A stretch of DNA of 64,000 bases. It comes from Mimachlamys varia (taxonomy: Eukaryota > Mollusca > Bivalvia > Pectinida > Pectinidae). Positions 33,691 to 45,784 of this stretch are shown here, piece after piece. The DNA is taken from assembly GCA_947623455.1 (NCBI GenBank), contig OX392530.1:2455501-2519500 (forward strand), written 5' to 3'. Both the position numbers and the translations under genes were made by a program. The notes under the pieces were generated by a model. That model was not told the origin of the DNA, searched no databases, and saw nothing but the letters and a program-made list of their open reading frames with translations. Position 1 is the first letter of the stretch, and each line of letters starts with the position of its first letter.

Positions 33691-33955
33691 CCAAAGATCG
33701 TCTCCTTTCCCAGTTTTTGTACAATGGAGAACAATATGCGTGGTAATATCATTGTGTAAAATACCCCAAAAATGACACAGTTCATTAACATGGGTAGATC
33801 TTATGTCTACGCACAACTTAACTACATCATTAATTCTGTGTAAATGTTCGGGATACCTCAAAGCTAATTTCCATAAAGTGTAGGGACAAATTCTGTCATG
33901 AAGTAACAAAAATCTTTTGAAGTCTAGAGTCACTGTTCAGTTGCTCATGCATCAA
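33670..33955 (-). pseudogene. LINE C-terminal relic joined to A7
   Basis: An open minus frame of 87 codons reads 'LLLHDRICPYTLWKLALRYP' and then 'ELCHFWGILHNDITTHIVLH' plus C. The spacing fits the terminal C-x2-C...H-x4-C motif of molluscan-type LINE polymerases with the second cysteine replaced by W (CHFW). The frame ends where the RT of A7 begins, in the same orientation. This is either an insertion junction or a composite copy. It belongs to a different RT lineage from family A. Confidence 0.5.
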
Positions 33956-34526
33956 AACGATACGATAGTTGGAACAGATAGGAAACTCAAAACCAGAAAA
34001 AAAAGGAAAAAGAAAAAAAAATCCCTGTTAAAAAGCTTGTAAGTTGCATTGTTAGCTTTAACATGACTTCGGTAAAGTAATCCGGGATGATTTCGTTATA
34101 TTCCGGATCCGTAATTTTTCAGTACAGTCAAGATTAAAACTTGATAACATGGTAAGCGTATGAATTAACCTGAGGTTGATAATGATACTAACTGTGTTTA
34201 AAACTTATTCCATGACTGTGTACGGGGACAATCACTGCCGTCAGCGGGATATTGCGGAGTAACGGAGATAAGATGGTGTATATCGGGTGTGTCGGTTAAT
34301 ACGACAGTAGCTGTATTTCACGGAAAATTGTTTTTTATATACATTGTTAAGGTTTTTTTAAAGTTTTTTTTTATATAACTATACTCTTTGTCAAGTCTTT
34401 ACTGTTCAATACGACACCTGCATATTTATACATGTATTGAGACGCGATTACATGTAACACTGCCAATTGGCCGAGAAATGTCAAATACACAGTTTAGCAG
34501 TTTTTATGTTCATTCTTACACCACAG
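33956..34526. other. Non-coding spacer
   Basis: Contains an A/G-rich run (AAAAAAGGAAAAAGAAAAAA) near 33998 and T-runs near 34370. No feature recognised. Confidence 0.5.
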
Positions 34527-34703
34527 GAATTGTATTTATTTTACAACAATGATGATCCAAATTATCATAACAATTTATATCAACCCCTTTTGTTTGGACT
34601 CGGCAGGTGACCCCCACCATTCTCGTCAGATCGGAGAATCGAACCGCGGCCGCTTTGGTGTAAGGCCAATGCGCTATACACTGCGCCACCTATTGACACC
34701 CAT
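34527..34703 (-). mobile_element. tRNA-derived SINE (family E, copy 1)
   Basis: On the minus strand the head reads 'AGGTGGCGCAGTGTATAGCG' (A-box region) and 'CGCGGTTCGATTCTCC' (B-box), followed by 'CACCTGCC' and a tail ending 'ATTGTTGTAAAATAAAT'. The same head and tail occur in the fuller copy at 39137-39372, so the central core is partly deleted here. The frame 34549-34785 is antisense through it. Confidence 0.75.
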
Positions 34704-36592
34704 GATAATGAATAACTTTTGGAGTAAATTCATTACATGGAACACAAAGCATCTTTGCAGTTGTAATTTTATTTTGCTAGAGTGATAGAATGTCTCGCTA
34801 AACCGTAACCAAATATATGTAACCCTTTCAACGTCAGCAGTCAGTTATGACTTTGTCCAAAGAAAGAGCTATCGTTGTACAGTGTAAATATCTTAACCAA
34901 CCTGACGATTCTATCTTGCATACAGGCTGTCAGTAACACAGTTAATGATTTTAATGATTAAGAAATCGAAAGCTAAAAGATGACATTAGTTACGTACATG
35001 TAGCATACCGCCGGTATTAGTCGAGACAGACAGGCTTTAGGATGGGTCTTTATCATCAGTAGGTCTTTTTTTAAATCGGTGAAAAGATGAACGATTGTTT
35101 CCTCAGCCTTTTACGACGTAACAGTTAATAGAATAGTCGTGTTTAGCACCACGAATATGATATCAAATTAAATAGCATTTTTGTAATCACGATATCGTGC
35201 TATATATGTATATGTAGACCTGTTTGTTTGTTGTATTATATTTCGTTTTTATTTTTGGTATTGTGAGGCTGTTCCAGGAACAAGGAACTTAATAAATAAC
35301 CCGTTAGCGGCCCCTTCGTTAGTGTACTTTGCCTAATATGGCAAAAGAAGATATATATTACACGTCATGAAATATATGACGCAATAAATATAGGGATTGA
35401 CAATGGAATCAATACCACGTGTCTGTTTCTTGTATCTCACGTCAGTGCAGAAACCGCTACGAAAAAAATAACACTGAAGGGTATAGAAACATCCTCATCA
35501 ACAGTTATATTTATTAAATCGCCGTATACATCACTCATTTCATTTTATAAATAGCGTCAGATCCGAGGCAGTTTCCCAACAACGCAATATTTCACGCTAC
35601 CTTATCAAGTCGGATTTTATAAATTTACAGGCAACTCTTTAACATAAACATTGCATTTGTGATGTTATCAGGATTGTAATTACATTTCCATGGAAGACTT
35701 TGATGAAATTATCCATGATAGTCAATTCAAAGACCAAATACATCATTCGCGATGGCTCAAAATAGCTTTAATATAAGGGCTGAATCAGTTCATAGTTGGG
35801 TAACCTGATGAAGAAGCGTTTGATTCGATTGACTTAAGATTTTGTCTTATCAGCAAACAAACTTTCATTTTCGAACCTTGAAAGACAATGAAATAAGAAT
35901 AGGTGAAAATCGACTTCTGGTGCATTGATGCTGTTATGGTTTCTGATTGGGATCGGCGGAAGGGTAATCAGACCACGGAAATAAAGGAGTATGTGGAACG
36001 CCAACAGACCAGACATTAAGTAATAGAATACCGGCACAACTGATTGGACCATCCCAAGGTCACCAATGTCACAAGCAGTACACATGGACCAACTCTAACG
36101 CAATATGCCAAAGTATTCTGAGAGTGGTGTGTCGTTTGTGCTTTAAATATATATACTGATGTAATGTACGTACCGATGTAATATTTTAGGAGTGACCGTC
36201 ATTTTTACGGCGTATAATGGTATTATATTTACATTTGCTCTGCATTTTCCCATTGACACAATGGTAAGAGGTTGTTGCTGTCATTAGCCTATAACACTCA
36301 GTACCTCTAGACTATAACAATAATTGCTATTATGACGTCATCAATCTCTATTGTGACATCATTACTTTCATTCTTGTCTGTTCTTGATTAGCTGTTCAAA
36401 ATTGGTTCGAAGTAACTAAATAAAGCACAAAAATTCTATCGAAATGTAAATATAAGTAATGAATGTTTTAGCAAATGTTGTTACAGTCCTATAACACACA
36501 TTGCTATTGATGACAAACTAAATACAGCCCGGTAAATGAACGCAATTTGCAACGAATGTACTCGATAACATCCGTTGTCAACAGTATCCATA
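34704..36592. other. AT-rich DNA without recognised features
   Basis: TGACGTCA lies near 36335, and a fragment 'TATATTTACATTTGCTCTGCA' near 36226 recalls the start of family B. The frame 35834-36085 (-) is not recognised. Otherwise featureless. Confidence 0.45.
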
Positions 36593-36730
36593 CTACCGTA
36601 AACGCCGTCGAAATGATGGTCTGTCCTGAAATATACATTTACAGCTCTGGCAATATAGACTCTCCAATGGCGTAAACACTAACACAAACAGCACAAATGT
36701 CCATACTCCGAATAACAGGAATAAAATCAT
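36593..36730 (-). CDS. Possible small secreted peptide or signal-peptide exon
   Basis: A 45-codon minus-strand frame begins at the first ATG after an in-frame TAG, with A at -3 (AAAATGA). Residues 1-20 are almost wholly hydrophobic (MILFLLFGVWTFVLFVLVF), followed by TPLES and a cysteine cluster LYCQSCKC. The end is basic (RPSFRRRLR), then a stop. This layout fits a signal peptide followed by a cysteine-rich start, as in first exons of secreted or GPI-anchored small proteins. There is no positive charge after Met, no recognised family and no donor that I trust. It could equally be chance in AT-rich DNA. Confidence 0.2.
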   Translation of the reverse strand: MILFLLFGVWTFVLFVLVFTPLESLYCQSCKCIFQDRPSFRRRLR

Positions 36731-37484
36731 TTTGATCTGTTTTATCTCCAAAAGTTGGTTTGGTATGTGTTGGCGCTATGGGCTGTGACGTTTCAAAGGA
36801 AGCACGTGGATTGTTTCCTAGAGTCACGTGATCAATATCCTTGACGGATGACAACAAATCGCTTTCTGACACACATAAGCATGTATATAAAATACGTACA
36901 TTCCAAGAACATATTGCCAAAGTGGGCACATTTTCCTATACCCAAAAGGCCTGTTAACTTCAACAGCCAATTGTAGGTATTTACAATGTAATGTGGGTCA
37001 TATCTTGTATACGTGCGCCTTAATTAAAACCATTAAATTCTAGTATGAGCTGTGAGCTGTGCAGCAAAAAATGTACCGTGATGACAAATCTGGATACATA
37101 AAAAATCCCACATGAACCGAGGAAATATAAAAAATGAAATAAAAAACATGTTTCTCGTCAAAAACATGACGCAATCATGTCGAGTTCACGCTATACATGA
37201 TATGCACACTCCTACTGATACCTATAGTATATAGCAGACAATGTTTTATTTTACAGTACTACAACATGTATGATTTTGGAAATGATATGAAGAACGATGA
37301 ACAAAGAATGCTTACTGGTTAAGAAAAAAATATACATTGGTACATGTAAACACCGAGTATTTGAAATTAAGTATTAAATAGTTGTATTCTCTCCCCGTTG
37401 TGTTTCTTGCTAATTGGATTTCCAACTTCGGCTTTTGCATAATCGAAGGTGGAAAGACAAAACGGCTATATGACGTAGTATAAT
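36731..37484. other. AT-rich DNA without recognised features
   Basis: The long minus frame 36639-36929 overlaps the candidate above in another phase, starts at GTG and is not recognised. No repeats found. Confidence 0.45.
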
Positions 37485-37805
37485 AAGAATTGTACCTGCC
37501 CCTATGGCATTATTACAAGAGACGACATAATTTGGTGTCTTCTCTTCTCTTTGTTTTAACTGTTATTTTCTCCTAGTATATCCCTTGACACCGCCTCAGT
37601 TTTGGCCATCAGTTGAGCGTTCGTCCCTGTGAGGAAGGCTTTAGGTTCTGTCCCCTGGTCGAGACATACTAAAGTCTCTACTATTCCCTGCTCGACGCGC
37701 AGCATTAGGGAAGTGGAACAGCGGGTTCGTCCGCTGTCAGTATAATGTGACCGGGTGGGTCGTTGTGCTGGGTGCCTGTGGCAGTATAAAGTCGTTGTCA
37801 GTTTT
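37485..37805 (+). mobile_element. Family D SINE-like repeat, partial (copy D1, forward)
   Basis: Begins 'AAGAATTGTACCTGCCCC', then 'AAGAGACGACATAATTTGG', then an internal segment 'CATCAGTTGAGCGTTCGTCC' and 'TTTAGGTTCTGTCCCC' that resembles A- and B-boxes of a tRNA-like promoter, then 'TGCTCGACGCGCAGCATTAG' and 'CTGTCAGTATAATGTGACCG'. It stops short of the 3' portion present in the copies at 59.0 and 62.3 kb. The antisense frame 37556-37831 is a by-product. Confidence 0.7.
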
Positions 37806-39136
37806 GTACTATCGCAAGAAAGAGCGTACATTACAAATGGTAGAGATGTGCCTATTCATGTGTGGTTCGTTTATGTCGTGAAACGACATTATGCTAGTAA
37901 TTGGAAATATCACAAAATGCCCTGTACATGAGGGTAAGGGGACGCTCGTACGTACGTAATGTAATGTTTTACTGCATTATAATCTCGATTATCGCCTGCT
38001 AGTGGTATTACATTTGTATTTGTAGCAATATAAGGAGATGATGCAAAATTTCGAAAAATATATTATACATACTAGTTTGTCCGATACATAAAATCCACAA
38101 ATGCTATTATCATCTAATGAACCGCAATCTAGCAAGGGAGTAACCAGAAAGTTGGTTTGGGCAAAGAATCAAGCAAGAGATAACCCTTAAATCTTCGAAA
38201 TAATCCTAATGATCTATCAATAAATTTGTTCTTTTTGTGATGAATTATATGTAATTTTGATACAACAAAAACTTGCTATATGTATCATAAAAATGTATTA
38301 CACATATCCTTATGAGACAGTAGATTTTTTTTACAAACTTAATATGAAAAAAAGATTGACAGACCTTTGTGTGTTTTTTCTCATTAATGTGACTGGACAG
38401 ATTAAATATCTATAACTGACAACAAAAATCCATATTTGATCCTAACGCCTGCGTATTCAACTTGGCCATTCGAGAAGAGTCAAGTGCATTTCAGAACATT
38501 AAGTCATATATCCTTATATTAGCTTGTACAGTGTATTTGATCAATCGTTTTTTCCCCTATCAAGGTCATGATCGGCCATTATCGCTTAGAAACCCTAGCA
38601 AGTACTCATCGCCTTATCAGTTTATAGCCGAACATTATAAAGTACATGTCTAGACACAATGCATCGTGTTTGTATAAAATCGATGGTTCGTAAAACTATT
38701 ATATTTTATGTTAACTTAATATTTACGTTTGATAGGATCATATTGAAATGTCATGTGTACGAAACAGGGTCTGATGACAGTGATGGAGACGACAGTACGT
38801 GGGGGGAGGGGGGAGTATAACATCATATGTATAGAGTTGTATGTTCTGTGGACGATTTAGTTATTGGTCCACAGTTTACCCTGTTGGTATTTTATTCCGG
38901 GTTGTATGTACAGAGGGAGAATTGTTAGAAATAGTTATATGTGTCCCATAATGGTGCCTCAGTTCTCACTTTGAGTGCGTGGCATTTACAGTGTACTTTG
39001 AAGTAATCCAGATTTACATGTATTGTCAATGTATGAAAACAGTGAAGGGGGGGTGGGGGAGTCTTTTGAGAATGTATTGATGGAAAGTAAACGATAACAA
39101 ATCAATGTTGTTAAAATAAGATGGCATGATATACAT
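37806..39136. other. AT-rich DNA without recognised features
   Basis: Contains a G-run 'GTGGGGGGAGGGGGGAG' near 38799 and 'GGGGGGGTGGGGGAG' near 39046, both purine-rich on the plus strand. The frame 38462-38653 is not recognised. Confidence 0.45.
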
Positions 39137-39372
39137 AAACTTTATTTATTTTACAACAATTATGAAACAAGTTACACAACTTATATAATCACTCTTGTTG
39201 GCACGGATGTAAGCGGTCGAGGGGTCTTATTGTGGGAGAAAAACCGGAGTACCCGGAGAAAACCCACCTGTACGGGCAGGTGACCCAGTACCTATTCACG
39301 TGCGGTCGGGGAATAGAACCCCGGCCGCCTTGGTGAAAGGCAAGTGCGCTATATACTGCACCACCCGACCAT
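39137..39372 (-). mobile_element. tRNA-derived SINE (family E, copy 2), full-length
   Basis: On the minus strand: head 'GGGTGGTGCAGTATATAGCG' with A-box, 'GGGGTTCTATTCCCCGACCG' with B-box, a core that is the inverse of 'CCGGAGTACCCGGAGAAAAC', and a tail ending 'ATTGTTGTAAAATAAATAAA'. The flanking phrases CATGATATACATA (left) and CATGCTATATATT (right) may be a diverged target duplication. The core resembles the deeply conserved SINE domain described in many metazoans (Nin-type), from memory of that literature. Confidence 0.85.
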
Positions 39373-40425
39373 CCATGCTATATATTATTCTATTCCAAGT
39401 TCGTGCTGTTATGTTAAATGGTACTACATGTAGTTATTATAATGGAAGATACATGAGAACATCATTAACAAAACACACGCAAGCGTTATAATTATATTGG
39501 TAAGCAAACGTACATAAATCAAAGGGTAAATACCTATAGACATCAAATGAATAAGCGGAACAGCCTTGTTTTGCCCATTTGAAGCCTTCCACAAATGGAT
39601 TAAAATACGGGTTATCACTTTTGCCCTTAAGTCTGAGCGACATTAAACACTTTGAAATGCTGGCTACGTTTATTTTATATGCCATAAAAAGGTGGTTTCT
39701 CGTTGCGAAAATAGAATTACCGGTGCTTGACATTTTTTATATTTAAAATACAGCAATTTTAAGCACATTACGAACGCACGAACGAGCGAATACCCCCTCC
39801 CCCTACCCCCGGACTGCTTTGCTCTATGAAACATATTTCTCTTGGACCTTGCGCTCCAAAACATCATTCACACCACAAAGTAAAGTTTATCTTTCTGAAC
39901 AACCAGAGCAATAGATGCGTTCATGTTATATGAATGACACTAACCGACATTCATTGTCGCTATATATACCACAAGTTAACCGTTTATTATTCTCGGTAAG
40001 ATGGAAACCTCCCCTCTTTGTCTCCTTCATTCATTAACAGACTCCGTATGAAATTAACCGCTATAGTAAATATTGTGGCATGAGACACGTCTCCAGCAGA
40101 GCTTTCATCGCAAGTTATTTCCGTGACTAAAAGCCGACACTGATGTTCATGTTCCCAAAGATCCTTGATTAAAAGTCATAAAAGCACATTATTGTGTGGC
40201 GCCAATTAATAAGTGTCACAGCACAGGAAGCCTGCTAGCTGTTGATATTGACAATTCTGAACACAAGGAGCCCACTTGGTGCCGACAATAACCTTTCTCT
40301 GCACATCGTGTCAATTTGGTGCTGATAGCATGACTAACATGCACACATATGACATCAATTTGGTGCTGACAGCACAGTGACAGTTAGATGTTGATAACAC
40401 TATGAAGCTATACACGGTGTAAAAA
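39373..40425. other. Unique DNA with a short local duplication
   Basis: 'TCAATTTGGTGCTGATAGCA' near 40312 recurs as 'TCAATTTGGTGCTGACAGCA' near 40354, with a weaker third copy near 40275. Overlapping minus frames 39424-39867 are not recognised. Confidence 0.45.
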
Positions 40426-40570
40426 ATCAGAGAATACCAAAGCGTCAACAAAACCATAATCCGACCTCAAAATCGATTAAAATAGAGGCAAAATAGGAAC
40501 AAAGGAAATATTTATGTGGAGATTCTCGTAAAAGCACAAGAGAATAAGACCAGGTGTTCCGGGAGAGTAA
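40426..40570 (-). mobile_element. Family A copy A8 (short)
   Basis: 'TCAGAGAATACCAAAGCGTC' to 'CCAGGTGTTCCGGGAGAGTA' matches the 3'-terminal 145 bp of the family in reverse orientation. The 5' part is absent. Confidence 0.8.
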
Positions 40571-40754
40571 GTTAACACTTCTATCCTGCCCGTGGTGTAA
40601 TGTAGATACAGACATGTACAACACCCCTTTACGCTGTATAATGCGGGTGGTACCAGCTCTTGTTATACGATAAACATAAGGCTTCGGTGGAATAATCTTT
40701 AAAAATTGTCATAAAAACGTTTTTCATATTAACATTTTATCTTGCCGTAAGATG

Positions 40755-40925
40755 TTTCATGTGAACGTGTTATAAGCTTTAGAACTTTCCTGTGAACGCG
40801 CTACAGTGTATAATCTTAAGATAAGTTCATCTGAACGCACTATAAGCTTTAGATATTGTAAGCGTTTGGTATATTGTACTGTGAATGTCCTTTTAGCTTC
40901 AGATATTAGATATTCTAAATAAACA
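40755..40925. repeat. Degenerate tandem repeat, about 50-bp unit
   Basis: 'GTGAACGTGTTATAAGCTTT' and diverged forms (TGAACGCGCTACAGTG, TGAACGCACTATAAGC, GTGAATGTCCTTTTAGC) repeat about four times. Confidence 0.55.
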
Positions 40926-41744
40926 TTTCCGATTATTATATTAATAATCGATATTACTTTGATGCACATAAAGCTTGCATACACGAAATTTGTCAAGTTT
41001 GACTGTGATTTGTTGGAACTTGTTTATTTTATTTCCATGCTTCAAAGATCAAAGAACACATCAAATTCTTGTTTACTTTCCCTTGTCAACAGTATGGTAA
41101 CTATGGACAGATGAATGGCTTGTTGACGTCATTAAAGGTTAAACTTAAAACGTCATTTCTGCAACTTCAGCTACGTAACGGATGTCTTGTTGGGCCTTCG
41201 TCTTAAATCTGGACTTCTAAACAGGATGTTTTGAATATTACCATTTAGAACCGGCCTCTCGTAAGGAACGGGAGTATGTTTGTAATTTAGACGAGATTTT
41301 GCCATCAATTATCTTTGAGTGTGGCTACAGGATAGGAAAGCCGGCTTTTATGGGGTTCATTTCTGATTTCTGTTGTGTGGTATGCCAGATATCAAGTTTG
41401 CTTTTCTGGGGAATAAAAACAGAGTTATCGTTGATCATAAAGTGCTATAAACGATGGTCTAGGAAAACAGGGATATCAAATGGAAACCTAATATATCTTA
41501 AAGCGACGTACAAGGTACCCGAGGTCAATTCCTATCACATAAATGATAGCCAACGGAGGATAAAATTTCTTCATAACAAACATTTACTAGATTAAAGCGT
41601 TGTCATAGCAACCAGCATTTTTATTGTTTTAGTGTATTTTAAATTAAAAATAGTTACTTAACAACAAAAATTGATCCGTTCATTATAAATAAAAATCCCC
41701 TAGCGATCACTGAAGGCTAAAACAGAAAGTGTTGAAATAGATGT
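40926..41744. other. Unique DNA, one unrecognised frame
   Basis: A forward frame of 98 codons (41299-41595) starts at a non-ATG codon, includes a cysteine/aromatic patch (FISDFCCVVCQI), and has no recognised family or splice sites. Confidence 0.35.
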
Positions 41745-42090
41745 TTTTGGACGGGCAGTTCTAAGCCCATCAAGAACTGTTGAAATAGACGTTGGTCTGT
41801 GCATTTTTAAAATAGACGTTGATTAGTAAATCTTTGAGATAGACGTTGTTTTATGAAATGTTGAAATAGACATTGTTTTGTGAAATGTGGAAATAGACAT
41901 TGTTTTGTGAACTGTTGAAATTTACATTGTTCTATGAACTGTTCAAATTGACCTTTTTGTGAAATGTTGAAATAGACATTGTTTTATGAACTGTTGAAAT
42001 AGACATTGTTTTGTGAAATGTTGAAATAGAATTTGTTTTGTGAACTGTTGAAATAGACATTGTTTTGTGGACTTTTGAAATGGAAAATAT
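41745..42090. repeat. Minisatellite, 27-bp unit, about 12 copies
   Basis: Unit 'TGTTGAAATAGACATTGT' plus 'TTTGTGAAA', with GAAC and TTATG variants. Copies at the left edge are the most diverged. Confidence 0.9.
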
Positions 42091-42682
42091 TTCGCTTTGT
42101 GTATAATTGCTGGTTTAATTAGGAACTTGTGAATGAGGTGCTACTTAATTAAGTCTAATGGTACGGTCTTTTATACTTTAACCCTGGAGAGACAAAACAT
42201 ATTTTATGTTTTTTGCTTGCATCTTTTCTTAAAGAAAGATTCATACTCAGGTACTTGAATCGATTCTGACTATATATAGGACTTGAAATATTTTCTTCTG
42301 TCAGATCAATACGGTTTGATCATATTTTGACAGGAGCATTGATATTTGAATTACATTTAACATGAATATTTTAGATAAAATTGAATGCATTTATTCTTAA
42401 TTAGAGGAACTTGTTTTTCATGACATTAATTTGTCAATTAGATATCAGGAACTATATTCAGTTCATATATTCTACTACAGTTTTATAAAAACCAAAATAG
42501 TTCTTTGTGATTATACATATAAAGTACCGGTCTCCGACATGATAACATGAGTAGGTTGGTAGAAATATGTTTGTTCTTTCCAGTGATATCTAATGTGCAT
42601 GTATTAGAATTTTTAAACATTATAAAACCTTGCTTAATCAGCGATCCGTGCACGGGTTTCTAAAATTTCGCGTTATTCTAAA
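42091..42682. other. AT-rich spacer
   Basis: No feature recognised. Confidence 0.5.
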
Positions 42683-42766
42683 GAGACGAATTCTGACTCT
42701 GTCGATCCGCCGGCCGTCCCAATATTTAGCGGGTCAGAGGTCAGAACGCTTCGGACTACTAGCTTT
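42683..42766. mobile_element. Short hairpin related to the 48-bp TIR element
   Basis: 'GAATTCTGACTCTGTCGATC' and 'CGCCGGCC' meet an inverted arm 'GTCCCAATATTTAGCGGGTC' that ends 'CAGAACGCTTCGGACTA'. Both arms correspond to ends of the element at 25483-25985 but are joined with almost no interior. It looks like a minimal or internally deleted copy of the same family. No flanking duplication is evident. Confidence 0.65.
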
Positions 42767-45700
42767 ATAACATTAGGAGGAACCAGAATATATAACAGGG
42801 ACCAAACTACATATAGCATGTATACAACAATTACAATGGCCGTTTCTTGTGAGGTACTATACATCAAGTTTCTGTCGCGGCTACTAACTTCCGCATCACG
42901 ATTTTCACATCACAACTAGATTAAATTTCGCGAAACAGACTTCGACTTGCATAAACTATATCTTTAATATAGTTATTTATTTCCATCATAATTTGCGGCG
43001 AATACATTCGCGAATTTGTTTTGGTCGCAAAATCCGCAAAAGTAAATACATGTAGCACGAGAAGGACAATTGGTTCCCAATCATGTACACAGCCCCCACT
43101 TCCAAGTTCATGATCGCGAGTTCACGGTCTTCATTCCAACACCATACTCTACTAGAGCTCGATTTAGACAAGCACACCCATTGTTTTGGGTCTGATCGAT
43201 ATCCGCACGTGAAGAAATCCACCAACACAATCATAGTGTTTCCTTATATAGTAGACAAACAGAGGCACGACAGCAATTAGCCGAAAAGTGCACGCGTACT
43301 TATTATATGGTAAATACAAGAAAGGTGGAAATAGGCGAAACTAATTATTATGCATGCATTTTTTATACGGTCGAAGATTAGTTAGGCATGTTCGCGTTTC
43401 AGATTGTTTATCACTAAGTGCTAGTGTATATACGTGGTTCTGTTCATATTCGATACTGACAGGGTCTCATCACTAACATGAATGAATAATAAGTGTGGTT
43501 CATCAGGGGGAAAATCTTGGCATTTTTTATTTGATTGATCTTGTCTTACATGTAAGAGAGAGAAAAATGTTATATTGTGCTATATGTTTTCTTGTTCCCA
43601 CCGCCCAACAGTCACTAAATGTGTGAAAGATCGCTCATCTGTGTGAGCTCATGCCGTGGTGCAACGCGCGTCGGTGGTCCGTTTTCACTTTGGTATCATG
43701 GCGGCTCAAAAAGATCTGCATGTCTTATACTGTAGACTGTTTACCCATCAGTAGAGTTGATACGAGTATTGTTACTTAGCCAGTTGGTACAGCACATGTG
43801 TAACAGGAGAGGCAAAAATAACTTTAAACTTTCCTCAAATAAATGACCTTGACCCACTTTCAAGGTTATATTGGTCAAATATGTAAACGCATTTTAAAAA
43901 CCTTCTGTTGAATAATCAGAAGGTCGAAAGTGCTGATCCTTTGTCAGTAGGTACCTGGCGTGAAGTATTATAACGTCTCCTCAAATTAATGACTTTGACT
44001 TACTTTCATGACAGGGGTACATACTGTATAAAATTATTGAATATCTTTGAACATTTTTTTTCCCGAAATACTAGTTGAATCTTTGTCATGATATTTGAGA
44101 ATTATCATGTGGGATTTAAGAAGTCTATAGTTTCGTTTAGAATTGAAAGTTTGTAAGTCAAGGAGACTTAATATATAAAAATGTTTGCAAGGTGAAATTG
44201 CACAAATACCCAGGTAAGCGATACAGGTCATCTGTGCCTTTTTCATCATTTGTAAACTCATTTGATCTAAATGGTATATTTTTGCAATACTTGTTGTCAC
44301 ACAATAGTTTCAGAAACTTTCTAATAAGTGTTCTATGAACACGACAAAACATGAAACCGGAAGTGGTGTAGGAAGTGTGCAGCTTGACGGAACTATTTTT
44401 CTATGTCAACAATCTCATTCATCGTGTCTCTATCACAATCACATGTAATTTAATAGGGAGGTGAAACTTTTCAGTTTACAAATACAAAACAGCTTTTGAT
44501 ACCAATAACTAAAGAAACTTTACGCTGGTATCATATTCGTTGGTTAACTGGCGTTGCCCTCCTCTTGGAAAGGTATTGACTACAATATCATTGTGGTTTT
44601 AATGGTTTGCTTACAGTTTCGTTTTCTAGCAATAACATGACGTTGCACAGGAAATGACGAACTATATGTACCTATCGAAAACGTGACACGTTTTGTTCGC
44701 AAATGACCCAATAAAAGGACAAATGATAGAGGATAAAAATATAACATAGATTTATGTTACCTTCCTGATTACGTGTGTATGTATAGTGTAGATCGTGTTC
44801 GTTCTAACTGTCGTTTTGTCTGACACGGAGGATCAAATAACACATTAAAGAAGGGGCTTTAGTATGTAGCGGCCATAAACACTTCGTTTTATTTCCATCG
44901 AAATATTTTCTGAAACAAACAGGATTGGATTGGTTTGGAATAATTTGCTCGATCATACTATACATTTCCAATATCTAGGTAAAAATCAGAAATCGAAATT
45001 CCTCGGGCATTTTTTTTACATCTCCAATTTACACATATATATAGGAAGATAAGTAAGACGAATCGATCCCCGATGAATACAAAGTTAAAAAATAGCATCA
45101 TTAGCATCGGTAGTATTTACGTAGTCTGTTTATTTGATTATTTGAGAAAGGTTCGAATCCAATTGTAAAGCTCTCTCAAATCCGCTGTAATAAACGTGTA
45201 TTAAGTTTGGCTTTAGAGTATATAACCTTATAGGTAGGGTCATTTAGCGCATATCTCGCTGAAATATGGTAATCACACCACACTCCAAATACTGAACGTG
45301 TCACACGGATAAACAACTACCATTTGAACGACCCTTGTATGTCTCGACCTTGGTCCAGAACGTTCCTCACTTAAGACGACATCGAGAAGATGTCAAGCAA
45401 GGTGCTAGAAAAATAAAACATTGCTGGGAAGTAAAACAAATACAGCATCGTCATGAATACAGTTGTTTTTGTCTCATTTTACCCCACATAGATGTCACCA
45501 AAGTAAATCTCCAATTGTTAAGTGTTTGGACAACATCTGTCGCCTCATACACGCAGTGAGGAACAACGAGTTTATTAATTTTTTTTTTTTCCATTTTCCC
45601 AGCAAATTTCAATAAGCATATCTAAATTGAAAAATAACAAAATTTCATCAGGGAAAACATGAAGTTTTCAGCTTCTGTGATGAGTTTGTTAAAGCGGAAC

Positions 45701-45784
45701 ATACCAAACACCATCAGATGTAAACACTTTTCAAATTGAAAGTATTGCTCTCAAAGAATTACCGTTGTCATTTAAGGATTGGGA
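42767..45784. other. Unique DNA with one diffuse repeat
   Basis: Near 43843 and 43984, 'CCTCAAATAAATGACCTTGA' and 'CCTCAAATTAATGACTTTGA' are followed by similar 'ACTTTCAAGG'/'ACTTTCATGA' text. This is a two-unit, about 140-bp diverged repeat of a kind common in bivalve DNA. Frames on both strands (42986-45559) are not recognised. Confidence 0.4.

Noticed and set aside
37556..37831. 91-codon minus frame
   Set aside because: Antisense to the family D copy.
45149..45160. tRNA gene (GGTTCGAATCC B-box)
   Set aside because: No A-box, no cloverleaf and no acceptor stem around it.
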